A DNA stretch of 64,000 nt, taken from NCBI RefSeq assembly GCF_004363175.1, contig NZ_SNYR01000001.1:496001-560000 (forward strand). Reading direction: 5' to 3'. The DNA is from Maritalea mobilis (lineage in GTDB: Bacteria; Pseudomonadota; Alphaproteobacteria; Rhizobiales; Devosiaceae). A program made the position numbers and the translations under genes. Shown piece by piece: positions 1-8,955 of this stretch; position 1 is the stretch's first letter; each line of letters opens with the position of its first letter. Under the pieces are notes generated by a model. The model made no database searches, was not told the DNA's origin, and saw only the letters and a program-made list of their open reading frames with translations.

Positions 1-710
1 TTCAAGTATTGGGCGATGGCCAAGGCGGCGCCATCCACTTGGGTGACCGGGATTGCTCTTTGCAGCGCCGGCACCAAAAAGTGTGGGAAGAAGCCACCTC
101 ACCTGCGGTTACGCCTGAGCAACGCGCTGAAATTGGCGGCATTGTTGCCGATGCGATTGCCAAGATGAAATATTCTGGCGCGGGCACCATTGAGTTTCTC
201 TATGAAGATGGCGAGTTCTATTTCATTGAAATGAACACCCGCTTGCAAGTGGAACACCCGGTGACCGAGCGGATCACCAACATGGATTTGGTTTATGAGC
301 AAATCCGCATTGCCGCTGGCCACCCAATTTCTGTTAAGCAAGAAGACGTGACCTTTTGGGGCCACGCCATCGAGGTGCGGATCAACGCAGAAGATCCTGA
401 AACATTTGCACCATCTCCGGGCACAATTTCATTCTACCACCCTGCAGGTGGCGTGGGTGTGCGTGTTGATTCTGGTGTTTATCAGGGCTACAAAATCCCG
501 CCTTATTACGATAGCTTGATCGGCAAGCTCATCGTACATGGCCGCACGCGCGAAGAATGCTTGCAGCGTTTGCGCCGTGCATTGGGCGAGTTTGTGGTGG
601 ATGGGGTTAAAACAACCCTGCCGCTCTTCCGTCGCTTGATCGAAGAAGAAGATGTGATCACGGGCAATTACGATATTCATTGGCTCGAAAAATATCTCGG
701 CATGAAATAA
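1..710 (+). CDS. accC: Biotin carboxylase (acetyl-CoA carboxylase subunit), C-terminal part
   Basis: Biotin carboxylase carboxylates the biotin of BCCP using ATP and bicarbonate, the first step of fatty acid synthesis in the cytoplasm. The gene enters from the left edge with its frame at base 3, and only about 235 codons are inside; family members are about 450 residues, so the N-terminal half is missing. Visible are the end of the ATP-grasp domain, with the substrate-binding segment EMNTRLQVEHPVTE, and the C-terminal domain (VRINAEDP, DSLIGKLIVHG). It ends in LGMK-TAA and is followed directly by a strong hairpin terminator. The following aat gene is a usual neighbour in Rhizobiales. Identification is secure from the motifs. 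Confidence 0.97.
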   Translation, partial: QVLGDGQGGAIHLGDRDCSLQRRHQKVWEEATSPAVTPEQRAEIGGIVADAIAKMKYSGAGTIEFLYEDGEFYFIEMNTRLQVEHPVTERITNMDLVYEQIRIAAGHPISVKQEDVTFWGHAIEVRINAEDPETFAPSPGTISFYHPAGGVGVRVDSGVYQGYKIPPYYDSLIGKLIVHGRTREECLQRLRRALGEFVVDGVKTTLPLFRRLIEEEDVITGNYDIHWLEKYLGMK

Positions 711-713
711 TTT

Positions 714-739
714 AAGGGCCCTTCGGGGCCCTTTCTTTT
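714..739 (+). terminator. Rho-independent terminator after accC
   Basis: An 8-bp perfect stem, AAGGGCCC/GGGCCCTT, is closed by a stable TTCG tetraloop (722-725) and followed by a T-rich tail. It begins three bases after the accC stop codon. The aat start codon lies only about ten bases beyond it, so aat must either use read-through or a promoter inside accC. Confidence 0.85.
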
Positions 740-746
740 GAGACTT

Positions 747-1361
747 ATGCAAAACGATTCTGAACCATATGACATCACGCTGACGCCGGATATGCTGCTG
801 GGGGCCTATGCCCACGGCATTTTCCCTATGGCTGAAAGCGCGGAAAGCCCGGACCTATTTTGGGTCGACCCAGAATTGCGGGGCATTATTCCGCTTGATG
901 GCCTGCATATTTCAAAGTCTTTACGCAAAACATTGAAAAAACAGGATTATGAGGTCCGGCTTGATCATGATTTTGATTTGGTGATCTCTCATTGTGCCGC
1001 CCCCATGCGTGGCCGCGAAGAAACCTGGATCAACCCTGAAATCAAAAAGCTCTATGGCGCACTGTTCAAACGCGGCTTTTGCCACACAGTAGAAATTTGG
1101 CGCGACGACCAGATTATTGGCGGTCTCTACGGAATTGCCCTTGGCGGCGCGTTCTTCGGTGAAAGCATGTTTCACCGCGCCACCAATGGGTCAAAAATTG
1201 CACTAGTTGAACTGGTCAATCATCTCAATGCCAAGGGCTTTGTGCTGCTGGATACGCAATTCACCACGCCGCACCTCGAAACCTTGGGCGCAATCGAAAT
1301 TACGCGCGAGCAATATCACGCGCGCTTAGCAGAAGCCCTGCAAACACGCGCAGAGTTCTAG
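747..1361 (+). CDS. aat: Leucyl/phenylalanyl-tRNA--protein transferase
   Basis: Adds Leu or Phe from aminoacyl-tRNA to proteins with N-terminal Arg or Lys, marking them for ClpAP (the clpA gene is also in this window). The 204-residue product has the family signatures: the N-terminal LLGAYAHGIFPMA, FWVDPELRG, the central GGLYGIALGGAFFGESMFH and the C-terminal LLDTQFTTPHLETLGA. Length is normal for the short alphaproteobacterial form. I chose ATG 747; a TTG at 738 is in frame but falls inside the T-tail of the accC terminator. The closeness of that terminator to the start codon is unusual. Convergent with the next gene. Confidence 0.95.
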   Translation: MQNDSEPYDITLTPDMLLGAYAHGIFPMAESAESPDLFWVDPELRGIIPLDGLHISKSLRKTLKKQDYEVRLDHDFDLVISHCAAPMRGREETWINPEIKKLYGALFKRGFCHTVEIWRDDQIIGGLYGIALGGAFFGESMFHRATNGSKIALVELVNHLNAKGFVLLDTQFTTPHLETLGAIEITREQYHARLAEALQTRAEF

Positions 1362-1417
1362 CGCCACCCATTCTCGTGCGGCGCATAGAATTTCCGAACA
1401 TGTTGGAGAAGATGTGT

Positions 1418-1825
1418 TTAGCGCTCGCTTGGCGGCGGTACGTCAGAGCTTTGTTTGCAATCCACCAACCAAATGTCATAAACCGAATGGTCCACGGCAT
1501 TAAGCGCTGGGCTATCTGCAAACATCCACCCTGTGAAAATGCGGGTCACGCTCTGTTTTAGTGAAACTTGGTCAACTTCCAAAAACACAGATGTGCGTTG
1601 TGTTTCATTTGGTGGCCGAGAATAGCAAGCGCGTGGTGTGATTTGCAAAGCACCAAACTGCACCGTCTCGTCAATATATACATCAAAGGTGATGATCCGG
1701 CCTGTCACCTTATCAAGGCCAGCCAAAGCAACCACAGGGTTTGCAACAGGGGCAGCAAAGGCCGCATTGGCCCCTGCCCAACCGAGCATGACAAAACACA
1801 ATGAAAGAAGAATGCGCCGCATCAT
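1418..1825 (-). CDS. DUF2155 domain-containing exported protein
   Basis: A 135-residue protein of unknown function that is widely kept in alphaproteobacteria beside the NDUFA12 gene. A signal peptide is visible at residues 1 to about 25 (basic MRR start, hydrophobic core, cleavage probably after AFA), so it is likely periplasmic. The mature part has the family features: QFGALQITPRACYSRPP, FTGWMFADSPALNA and VYDIWLVDC, with two conserved cysteines that may form a disulfide. It follows NDUFA12 by about 27 bases on the same strand and is probably co-transcribed. Assignment to the DUF is by recognised motifs; function is not known. Confidence 0.85.
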   Translation of the reverse strand: MMRRILLSLCFVMLGWAGANAAFAAPVANPVVALAGLDKVTGRIITFDVYIDETVQFGALQITPRACYSRPPNETQRTSVFLEVDQVSLKQSVTRIFTGWMFADSPALNAVDHSVYDIWLVDCKQSSDVPPPSER

Positions 1826-1852
1826 ATTTGCCCAATAAACCCCAAATGTGGC

Positions 1853-2236
1853 TTATTCTGGAGACCAAGCATCATAATCGCCAGTCACATCCGGACGGCT
1901 CTGATCATTCAGCATGCTGCCTTTTGGACGATAGGCATGTGCTGTGCCAGTCATGTTGGGCTTATGTGGCAATTCCCAAGAGCGGGCATCATATTTTTTA
2001 TCAACTGGCGTGATGTCGGTGCGGTGATGCATCCAACCGTGCCAACCAGATGGAATGCGAGAAGCTTCGGCCGGACCATTATAAAGAACCCAGCGACGGT
2101 CGCCTTTTTTGGATTTGAAATAACGGTTGCCCGCTTCATCTTCACCAACAAATTGGCCATGCAAAGCTGTGTGAAGCCGTGTGCCCAATGTTTGGCCGTG
2201 CCACCAAATAAACAATTCCGCCAAAAACTGTTTCAT
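1853..2236 (-). CDS. NADH:ubiquinone oxidoreductase subunit NDUFA12 (B17.2 family)
   Basis: Accessory subunit of respiratory complex I, homologous to mitochondrial NDUFA12/B17.2 and found in alphaproteobacteria outside the nuo operon. The 127-residue product carries the family blocks WWHGQTLGTRL, GNRYF.SKKGDRRWV.YNG, IPSGWHGWMHH and a C-terminal PNMTGTAHAYRP segment. The ATG at 2236 gives the usual MKQFL start and has GGAAC upstream; an in-frame ATG at 2281 would add 15 residues that the family lacks, though it too has a fair ribosome site (AGGTG). It is a peripheral, matrix-side equivalent (cytoplasmic) protein without membrane segments. Likely operon with the DUF2155 gene downstream. Confidence 0.93.
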   Translation of the reverse strand: MKQFLAELFIWWHGQTLGTRLHTALHGQFVGEDEAGNRYFKSKKGDRRWVLYNGPAEASRIPSGWHGWMHHRTDITPVDKKYDARSWELPHKPNMTGTAHAYRPKGSMLNDQSRPDVTGDYDAWSPE

Positions 2237-2393
2237 GTCCGTTCCAATCGCCACAATCTGTGATGTTTCGTTGCCAAGCATTTAGCACCTAACATTGGCC
2301 AAGCCTAGTGCGCAAAACCCTTTTGGCGCAAAAAATCAGCATATTGTGGCGATTTAAGCGCAAATTCCAATGCCGCGCAAAAAGAACAGCCAA

Positions 2394-2987
2394 TCAATAA
2401 AAAGCAGAATTCAAAATCCGGTCCACATCAGACTGAATGGAGTTAATCTGCGCCATATGTTGTGCCTCAGCCATCGAATCGGCGCCAAATTTGGAACTAT
2501 TGGCAAATTCAGCATCCACCCGTTGCAACAGATTGGGCACCACATATCGACTTCCGTTCAATTCCATAGGGAATTCGGACGCCAATATCCAAGTGATGTA
2601 ATCAAACAGCTTGGCACTAGATATAGGTTTACCCAACACAGCATGGGCCCCTAGCCTAATGGCTTTGTTGAACCGGCCTTTCCGCACCACACTCATCATC
2701 ACGATAATAGGGATCAGACACACAGGATATAGGCGCTGATCGCGAAACTGATCGAGAAAATATTCGCCAACCGGGCGTTCATCGCCCCAATCCACCAACA
2801 CTATATCTGGTGGTGTCGCCAGAATCGATTCGGCTGCCCGTTCCGCACTCGCAAAAACACGTAAACTGCGCACGCCAGAGGCGCTAAGCATTGATCGATA
2901 AAGGATTTGCATGTGTCGCGCAGGCTCTACGACAACAATGTTGGCTTCTTTGGCGTGAAATGACTTTTGATCGAATTGAAATGACAT
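2394..2987 (-). CDS. Atypical response regulator receiver protein
   Basis: A 197-residue protein with one receiver domain (about residues 15-135) and a C-terminal 60-residue part with no recognised output domain. The phospho-acceptor would be Asp66 (IVLVDW), and the conserved Lys is Lys120 in LGKP. The acidic pocket is degenerate, VVVEP at 17-22 instead of the usual DD/ED pair, so magnesium binding and phosphorylation may be altered. No kinase gene is nearby. Similar stand-alone receiver proteins occur in many alphaproteobacteria. Start ATG 2987 was chosen; a GTG at 3017 would add a Phe-rich stretch. Downstream on the same strand is NDUFA12, 157 bases away. Confidence 0.72.
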   Translation of the reverse strand: MSFQFDQKSFHAKEANIVVVEPARHMQILYRSMLSASGVRSLRVFASAERAAESILATPPDIVLVDWGDERPVGEYFLDQFRDQRLYPVCLIPIIVMMSVVRKGRFNKAIRLGAHAVLGKPISSAKLFDYITWILASEFPMELNGSRYVVPNLLQRVDAEFANSSKFGADSMAEAQHMAQINSIQSDVDRILNSAFY

Positions 2988-3725
2988 GAAAAAAAATCCA
3001 AAAAAACGCAAATACACTCCAAAATTATGCCCTTGACAGCATTTGCGTAAAAGTTGGGTGGCTTCCTAATCGGATCAATCCGCAAGCAGTTTTGCGTGTG
3101 AACTTCTTCACATTTCATTCATCATATGCAGAGTTTTGCTGATTTTTTCGTAAGATAGGCCCGTCTTTTCAGCTTGTTCGCTAGCCGAACCATATGGGCA
3201 AAATTTGCCGAATCTAGTCAAAAAGCCCGAATCGCACCTGCCACAACTTATCCCCATTGTTCACATAATATATACCAGATATGGGCCATATTTAGCTCAC
3301 CAACCACTAGTGGTGGTAATTTTTGAAAAAATTTGCCTTGAACAAATTTGGGAAAAATGTAGGTTCAAAAATGCAAATTGAGTATCCGTATGATGACCAA
3401 TCGCCCACCCCGTGTCGCCCCAATAATGCTTGGCGCGACGCCGAAAAAGGTGGCCACCATTTAGGAATGACCTTCGCGCCTCACCAAGCGCAACCAAGGT
3501 TTAAATGGCACCAGATTGGCTCCACATTCGAAAACTTTATTGCATCCAAAGCCCGGTTTCACACTGGCAAGAAAGCCAGGCGGGCAGCGGATAAAAAAAG
3601 GCGAACAAGCCTAGTGAGAACGGCTCGTATCTCACACCTAACAGGAACGCGAACAACAGAAACTGAAAACCAACATTGGTTTGATCGGACACTATTTGTG
3701 TCCATAATTTTGGGGGCATACTCGA
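2988..3725. other. Long intergenic region upstream of nrdJ
   Basis: About 740 bases without a convincing gene on either strand; reading frames here lack family features and ribosome sites. It holds several short perfect palindromes: ATATGG-G-CCATAT (3279-3291), ACCACTAGTGGT (3303-3314), AAACCAA-CA-TTGGTTT (3667-3682) and GGACAC-N5-GTGTCC (3687-3703). There is also a near DnaA box, TTATCCCCA, around 3248. I looked for the conserved boxes of a cobalamin riboswitch, expected possibly before a B12-dependent enzyme, and did not find them. The region most likely serves regulation of nrdJ and of the divergent receiver gene. Confidence 0.6.
3667..3709 (+). promoter_or_regulatory. nrdJ promoter with two palindromic operators
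   Basis: A -35 like TTGATC (3681-3686) and a -10 like ATAATT (3704-3709) are separated by exactly 17 bases, and that spacer is itself a perfect 17-base palindrome GGACAC-TATTT-GTGTCC. A second perfect palindrome, AAACCAA-CA-TTGGTTT (3667-3682), abuts and overlaps the -35. This layout is what a repressor site looks like. The arm spacing does not fit the 16-base NrdR box. If this promoter is used the leader before ATG 3726 would be only about ten bases, so an upstream promoter is also possible. Confidence 0.5.
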
Positions 3726-6700
3726 ATGCGCATTAAGCGGCACTACACCAAAAAAGGCCAATCGGCCTATGCTGGCATTGAATTTCGCAAGGCCACGAGC
3801 GAAATCAAAAATCCCGATGGGTCCATCGTGTTCCGCCTGGAAAATATTGATGTTCCAGCGTCTTGGTCACAGGTAGCAGCTGATATTATTGCGCAGAAAT
3901 ATTTCCGCAAAGCGGGCGTGGCTAAAGTCCTCAAAAAAGTAGAAGAAAACAGCGTTCCATCTTGGTTGTGGCGCTCAGTGCCGGATGAAAAGGCACTTGA
4001 AAAGCTGCCTGAAGAAGAACGGTTCGGTTCAGAAATTGATAGCCGCCAAGTTTTCGACCGTTTGGCAGGCACATGGACATATTGGGGCTGGAAAGGCGGC
4101 TACTTCGATGATGAAGAAGATGCCCGCGCCTTCTTTGATGAGCTTTGCTACATGCTCGCCACCCAAAAATGCGCGCCAAACTCTCCACAATGGTTCAACA
4201 CTGGTCTGCATTGGGCCTATGGCATCGATGGTCCGGGCCAAGGCCACCATTATGTAGATCCATTCACAGGCAAATTGGTTCGCTCTGAATCAGCATATGA
4301 GCACCCCCAGCCTCATGCGTGCTTCATTCAGTCTGTTGAAGATGATTTGGTGAATGACAACGGCATTATGGACCTTTGGGTGCGTGAAGCCCGCTTGTTC
4401 AAATATGGCTCAGGCACAGGCTCAAACTTCTCTTCTTTGCGCGGCTCAGGCGAAGGCCTTTCTGGCGGCGGCAAATCTTCTGGCCTGATGTCTTTCTTGA
4501 AAATTGGTGACCGCGCAGCGGGCGCCATCAAGTCTGGTGGCACCACACGCCGTGCGGCGAAAATGGTGGTTGTCGATATCGACCACCCAGATATTGAAGA
4601 ATATATCAATTGGAAGGTGAAAGAGGAGCAAAAGGTTGCCGCCCTCGTCACCGGGTCAAAAACCGTTTCCAAGCATATGAAAGCCATCATGAAGGCCTGC
4701 GTGAATTGCGAAGGCGCTGGCAATGATTGCTTTGATGTGCAGAAAAACCCTGCCCTTAAGCGCGAAGTGCGCGCGGCAAAAAAAGCACTCGTGCCTGAAA
4801 ACTACATTCAGCGCGTGATCCAGTTCGCCCAGCAAGGCTACACTGATCTTGAATTCCCTGTATATGACACAGACTGGGATTCAGAGGCTTACTTGACCGT
4901 TGCAGGACAAAACTCAAACAACTCAATCCGCGTGACAGATGGTTTCTTGAACGCAGTTGAGGAAGATAAAGATTGGGATCTTGTTGGCCGCATCACCAAA
5001 AAGCCAACGAAAACCCTGAAAGCCCGCGATTTGTGGGATAGCGTTGGCTATGCCGCTTGGGCTTGTGCCGACCCCGGCATTCAATACCACACCACCATTA
5101 ACGACTGGCACACATGCCCAGCATCTGGTGACATTCGCGCGTCGAACCCATGTTCAGAATATATGTTCCTGGACGACACTGCCTGTAACTTGGCCTCATT
5201 GAACCTGCTTCAATACCGCGCCAAAGACGGTCAGTTCATGATCGAAGCGTTCGAACATTCTGTGCGCTTGTGGACCATTGTGCTCGAAGTCTCTGTGATG
5301 ATGGCGCAGTTCCCATCTAAAGCCATTGCTGAGCGTTCTTACGAGTTCCGCACCTTGGGTCTTGGCTATGCCAATATTGGTGGCCTGTTGATGACATCTG
5401 GCATTGGCTATGACTCAGATGAAGGCCGCGCCATCGGCGGTGCCATCACAGCGATCTTGACTGGTGTGTCTTACGCAACATCAGCGGAAATGGCGAAAGA
5501 ATTGGGCCCATTCCCAAGCTACAAGCCAAACGCAAAGCACATGCTGCGCGTTATCCGCAACCACCGCAATGCGGCCCACGGCAATGATAATGGCTATGAA
5601 AAGCTGTCTATCAACCCTGTTCCATTGGATCATGCCAACTGCCCAGATTCACGCTTGGTCGACCATGCGAAAAAAGCATGGGACGATGCGTTGAAACTCG
5701 GCGAAAAGCACGGCTACCGCAACGCACAGGTTTCTGTGATTGCCCCAACCGGCACCATCGGTTTGGTGATGGATTGTGACACAACCGGCATTGAGCCAGA
5801 CTTTGCCTTGGTTAAGTTCAAAAAGCTCGCTGGCGGTGGTTACTTCAAAATCATCAACCGCGCTGTGCCTGAAGCCTTGCGCACACTTGGCTACTCAGAA
5901 GATCAGATCGCTGAGATCGAAGTGTATGCAGTGGGCCACGGCAATTTGAACCAAGCCCCAGGCATCAACCCAACCACATTGAAAGCCAAAGGCTTCACTG
6001 ATGAGAAGGTTGAAGCGATCAATGCGGGCCTTGGCAGCGCGTTCGACGTGAAATTTGCCTTCAATAAATGGAGCTTGGGCGAAGAGTTCTGCAAAAATGA
6101 GCTTGGCTTCACTGATGAGCAGCTCAATGACATGAACTTTGACATGCTCGCAGCGCTTGGCTTCTCCAAGAAAGAAATTGATGCCGCCAACATCCACGTT
6201 TGTGGCGCCATGACCCTTGAAGGTGCACCGCACTTGAAAGAAGAACATTACAATGTGTTCGATTGTGCCAACCCATGTGGCCGGATCGGCAAACGCTTCT
6301 TGAGCGTTGAAAGCCATATCCGCATGATGGCAGCCGCACAGCCTTTCATCTCTGGCGCGATTTCAAAAACCATCAACATGCCAAACTCGGCAACGGTGGA
6401 AGAGTGTAAAGAAAGCTACATGCTCTCTTGGAAACTCGCTTTGAAAGCCAATGCCTTGTACCGCGATGGTTCGAAACTCAGCCAGCCTTTGAACGCGCAA
6501 TTGCTTGCCGATGATGAGGATGATGAAGATGGTTTGGACGCAACAGAAGAATTGATCGCAAAATCACCTGTAGAGCGCACTGCTGCCATTGCTGAAAAAG
6601 TGGCCGAACGCGTTGTAGAGCGTGTGGTTGAGCGGGTTCGCGAGCAAGAGAAATTGCCAACACGCCGCAAGGGCTACACCCAAAAGGCCAAAGTTGGCGG

Positions 6701-7412
6701 TCACACCCTCTTCTTGCGCACTGGCGAATATGAAGATGGCCGCTTGGGCGAAATCTTCCTTGATATGAACAAGGAAGGCTCAACCCTGCGCGCATTGATC
6801 AACAACTTCGCGATCTCTGTGTCTCTTGGCCTGCAATATGGCGTGCCGCTTGAAGAATATGTTGAAGCCTTTGTCTTCACCAAATTCGAACCAGCAGGCT
6901 TTGTGCAAGGCAACGACTCGATCAAGAGCTCAACTTCAATTCTCGACTATGTGTTCCGTGAATTGGCGATCTCTTACCTCGACCGTAGCGATTTGGCCCA
7001 TGTCACCCCAGACAATGGCGGCAGCAGCGCAGCCAGCCAAGACGGCGGTGAAAATGTGGCGGCAGATCAATATGTGTCCAAAGGCCTCACCCGTGGCCGC
7101 GTGAAGGATAAAACCTTGATGCTCGTCACCACCGAAACCGCGGTCAGCACCAACAAAGTGCAAGCCATGCAAACCAGCGCCGCCACCATGATGAAGGCCA
7201 CAACAGCCCTCAAGCAAGAGGTGGAACAGGAGTTGGGCAAAGTTGAAGAGGCAGCCCCTGCCCCAACAGCCGACACCAACACCCAACGCGCTCAGGCCCG
7301 CATGAAAGGCTACGAAGGCGAAGCCTGCCCCGAATGCGCAAACTTCACCCTGGTCCGCAACGGCACCTGCCTAAAGTGTGACACTTGCGGAAGCACTACA
7401 GGTTGTAGCTAA
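3726..7412 (+). CDS. nrdJ: Vitamin B12-dependent ribonucleotide reductase (class II)
   Basis: Reduces ribonucleotides to deoxyribonucleotides with adenosylcobalamin as radical source, independent of oxygen. The 1228-residue protein is the long alphaproteobacterial form. The start [20 protein letters not shown] matches the family. The catalytic core shows [21 protein letters not shown] (about 480-500) and APTGTIG (about 675). A Glu/Arg-rich helix (around 950-980) precedes the [12 protein letters not shown] segment, and the C-terminus carries the CPEC...CLKC.TCG cysteine tail used for re-reduction or zinc binding. A G-rich ribosome site lies at 3711-3716. It is transcribed alone, with operators upstream and a terminator downstream. 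High confidence. Confidence 0.97.
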   Translation: MRIKRHYTKKGQSAYAGIEFRKATSEIKNPDGSIVFRLENIDVPASWSQVAADIIAQKYFRKAGVAKVLKKVEENSVPSWLWRSVPDEKALEKLPEEERFGSEIDSRQVFDRLAGTWTYWGWKGGYFDDEEDARAFFDELCYMLATQKCAPNSPQWFNTGLHWAYGIDGPGQGHHYVDPFTGKLVRSESAYEHPQPHACFIQSVEDDLVNDNGIMDLWVREARLFKYGSGTGSNFSSLRGSGEGLSGGGKSSGLMSFLKIGDRAAGAIKSGGTTRRAAKMVVVDIDHPDIEEYINWKVKEEQKVAALVTGSKTVSKHMKAIMKACVNCEGAGNDCFDVQKNPALKREVRAAKKALVPENYIQRVIQFAQQGYTDLEFPVYDTDWDSEAYLTVAGQNSNNSIRVTDGFLNAVEEDKDWDLVGRITKKPTKTLKARDLWDSVGYAAWACADPGIQYHTTINDWHTCPASGDIRASNPCSEYMFLDDTACNLASLNLLQYRAKDGQFMIEAFEHSVRLWTIVLEVSVMMAQFPSKAIAERSYEFRTLGLGYANIGGLLMTSGIGYDSDEGRAIGGAITAILTGVSYATSAEMAKELGPFPSYKPNAKHMLRVIRNHRNAAHGNDNGYEKLSINPVPLDHANCPDSRLVDHAKKAWDDALKLGEKHGYRNAQVSVIAPTGTIGLVMDCDTTGIEPDFALVKFKKLAGGGYFKIINRAVPEALRTLGYSEDQIAEIEVYAVGHGNLNQAPGINPTTLKAKGFTDEKVEAINAGLGSAFDVKFAFNKWSLGEEFCKNELGFTDEQLNDMNFDMLAALGFSKKEIDAANIHVCGAMTLEGAPHLKEEHYNVFDCANPCGRIGKRFLSVESHIRMMAAAQPFISGAISKTINMPNSATVEECKESYMLSWKLALKANALYRDGSKLSQPLNAQLLADDEDDEDGLDATEELIAKSPVERTAAIAEKVAERVVERVVERVREQEKLPTRRKGYTQKAKVGGHTLFLRTGEYEDGRLGEIFLDMNKEGSTLRALINNFAISVSLGLQYGVPLEEYVEAFVFTKFEPAGFVQGNDSIKSSTSILDYVFRELAISYLDRSDLAHVTPDNGGSSAASQDGGENVAADQYVSKGLTRGRVKDKTLMLVTTETAVSTNKVQAMQTSAATMMKATTALKQEVEQELGKVEEAAPAPTADTNTQRAQARMKGYEGEACPECANFTLVRNGTCLKCDTCGSTTGCS

Positions 7413-7421
7413 GAAACAACG

Positions 7422-7450
7422 AAGCCCGGGCAGAAATGCTCGGGCTTTTC
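7422..7450 (+). terminator. Rho-independent terminator after nrdJ
   Basis: Stem AAGCCCG (7422-7428) pairs with CGGGCTT (7441-7447) around a 12-base loop, followed by TTTTC. It starts ten bases after the nrdJ stop codon. Confidence 0.85.
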
Positions 7451-7504
7451 TATTCTGATTGCCAATTATAAAATCGAGGAATCCTTTGGAGGCTACGTTC
7501 ATCT

Positions 7505-8269
7505 GTGGACTATGAATTAGAACTCCCAACAGACAAGCGAGAGCAACTCGAAATGCTTGAAGGCATTCTTATTGAGCGAGCGACCGGTTCATATCCAGAC
7601 AACAAGGTTTATCAGGCGCTAAGGCGCCCTTTTTTAGGCGACCAAGCTTTTAAGGAAAGACTACCGCAATTCGTTAGAACGCACCGAACGCTTGATGCAT
7701 TCTGGGGATGGATTAAGCTTCAAGCGGACACTTATGCAGAACGACGCACTTTGATTTCTAACGGTTTCAACAAAATAGTTGAATACATCGAGAACGGTCA
7801 CACAGAGCCATCGGATTCACCAATTAATCTTGCACTATCTGCACTGTCTATCCAAGAAGTAAAATCTCTATGGGACAAAGCAATCCAAAGACGGGAAAGC
7901 GATCCGGAAGGCGCAATCACAATAGCAAGGACTTTGGTTGAAAGCGTATGCAAACAGATTCTAGAACAATATGAGGTAAGTTATTCAGACAAGGATGAAC
8001 TACCAAAGCTTTATCGCAAAACCGCACATCAGCTTAATCTTTCGCCGGAACAACACACAGAAGAGATATTCAAATCAATTCTAAGTGGAGCCTTCACGAT
8101 GGTAAACGGTCTCGGCACATTACGGAACAAACTTTCGGATTCCCATGGCAGAGCAGGTTTTAAAGCATCCGTAAAGCCTTCAAAGCGACATGCCACGCTA
8201 GCCGTAAACCTAGCAGGAACAATAAGATCATTCTTAGTAGAAACCTATTTGAACAATAAAGATCAATAA
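7505..8269 (+). CDS. Abortive infection family protein (Abi_C domain)
   Basis: A 254-residue protein whose second half (about 130-245) matches the abortive infection C-terminal domain: AITIARTLVESVCKQIL, a short DELPKLYRKTAHQLNLSPEQHTEE block, and LGTLRNKLSDSHG, a family signature. Proteins of this type occur alone or as one module of phage defence proteins; antiphage action here is inferred, not shown. The start is GTG 7505 with GGAGG at 7488-7492, a long spacing of 12 bases. Composition is more AT-rich than nrdJ before it and it sits alone next to a repeat-rich patch, which suggests horizontal gain. No toxin or restriction gene accompanies it. Confidence 0.75.
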   Translation: MDYELELPTDKREQLEMLEGILIERATGSYPDNKVYQALRRPFLGDQAFKERLPQFVRTHRTLDAFWGWIKLQADTYAERRTLISNGFNKIVEYIENGHTEPSDSPINLALSALSIQEVKSLWDKAIQRRESDPEGAITIARTLVESVCKQILEQYEVSYSDKDELPKLYRKTAHQLNLSPEQHTEEIFKSILSGAFTMVNGLGTLRNKLSDSHGRAGFKASVKPSKRHATLAVNLAGTIRSFLVETYLNNKDQ

Positions 8270-8430
8270 CCACTCATTGAACGCGGCAATGATTGAATCA
8301 AAACACCAAAAGCCCACGCGACAAAGATAAGCACATTGCGTGATAGCCGTCCTGCCTATGATAGGTTACCCTAGGGATCCAATTAAGCACAAATCAAGGC
8401 ATGAACGCTTCTATGTGAGGAAACGTGAAT

Positions 8431-8460
8431 TGGACCACCGGATCAAGTCCGGTGGCGACG
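8431..8460. repeat. Palindromic repeat type 1, copy a
   Basis: The 30-base unit contains a perfect hairpin CCACCGGA-TCAAG-TCCGGTGG (8435-8455) preceded by TGGA and followed by CGACG. It differs from copy b (8926-8955) by a single base (GGTGGC against GGTGGT). Repeats of this sequence type are common between genes in alphaproteobacteria and resemble REP elements. Confidence 0.85.
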
Positions 8461-8530
8461 GAAGTGGCTGGATTAAGTCTTATAAAACAGACGTTTAAAT
8501 AGAGAAAGAGTTTCTACTTACCCGATGCTT

Positions 8531-8597
8531 CGCCTCCTCCGCCGTCATTGCAAGACTTGATCTTGCAATCCATTTGAGGGCAACCACAAAGCACCTA
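8531..8597. repeat. Palindromic repeat type 2, copy a
   Basis: About 67 bases shared with copy b at 9032-9099. The core hairpin is ATTGCAAGA-CTTGA-TCTTGCAAT (8547-8569); after it comes a conserved flank CCATTTGAGG.CAACCACAAAGCAC. In copy b the stem end reads AAGG/CCTT instead of AAGA/TCTT, a paired change that keeps the stem. Confidence 0.85.
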
Positions 8598-8616
8598 ACC
8601 CAAGAAAACTGGCGCT

Positions 8617-8904
8617 CTATACCGCAATCTCATCAAACAAGTCGCGCCACTCGGCATTAAACGCTTCGATCAGTTCCACTTTCCACCGACGAGACCACCC
8701 TTTGATGGCCTTTTCACGCTGAATTGCAGCTGAAATATTGTCATGCCCTTCGAAATAAACAAGGCGTTTGAGACGATAAGAGCGGGTAAAGCCCGCAACA
8801 TCCCCCTGACGATGCTCCCAAACCCGCCGCACCAAATTATTGGTCACGCCCACATAAAGCGTGCCATTCAATTTGTTCGTCATGATGTAAACCCAGCCAC
8901 CCAT
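8617..8904 (-). CDS. GIY-YIG nuclease superfamily protein (URI/UPF0213-like)
   Basis: A 95-residue single-domain protein. The GIY-YIG motif is present as VYIM...LYVGVTNNLVRRVWEHR, followed by GFTRSYRLKRLVYFE, the catalytic-type Glu in IQREKAIKGWSRRWK, and the C-terminal IEAFNAEWRDLFDEI that marks the large alphaproteobacterial group. The superfamily contains homing, repair and restriction endonucleases, but the role of these small stand-alone members is not established. The ATG at 8904 has no clear ribosome site. The gene is bracketed on both sides by the same pair of palindromic repeats, suggesting it belongs to, or travels with, a small repeat-based element. Confidence 0.9.
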   Translation of the reverse strand: MGGWVYIMTNKLNGTLYVGVTNNLVRRVWEHRQGDVAGFTRSYRLKRLVYFEGHDNISAAIQREKAIKGWSRRWKVELIEAFNAEWRDLFDEIAV

Positions 8905-8925
8905 AGCGCTAGATTTGAGCTCAAA

Positions 8926-8955
8926 TGGACCACCGGATCAAGTCCGGTGGTGACG
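8926..8955. repeat. Palindromic repeat type 1, copy b
   Basis: Second copy of the CCACCGGA-TCAAG-TCCGGTGG hairpin (8930-8950), 22 bases upstream of the GIY-YIG start codon. The distance from copy a is 495 bases, nearly the same as between the two type 2 copies. Confidence 0.85.

Larger units (their letters stand above)
8270..8616. other. Gene-free stretch with palindromic repeats
   Basis: No coding region is supported here. The stretch contains the first copies of two palindromic repeats (8431-8460 and 8531-8597), described separately, and a short perfect palindrome CCTATGATAGG near 8357. Otherwise nothing was recognised. Confidence 0.6.

Noticed and set aside
3263-3278. Possible NrdR box (ACATAATATATACCAG)
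   Set aside because: Only the left half matches the NrdR consensus and no second properly spaced box is seen.
3118-3725. Cobalamin riboswitch before nrdJ
   Set aside because: The region has a partial AGCCAGG-like string near 3575 but not the other conserved segments.
3323-3736. A 137-codon open frame on the plus strand upstream of nrdJ
   Set aside because: No family features, biased to Lys/Arg/His, runs over the palindromic nrdJ promoter and overlaps the nrdJ start codon.
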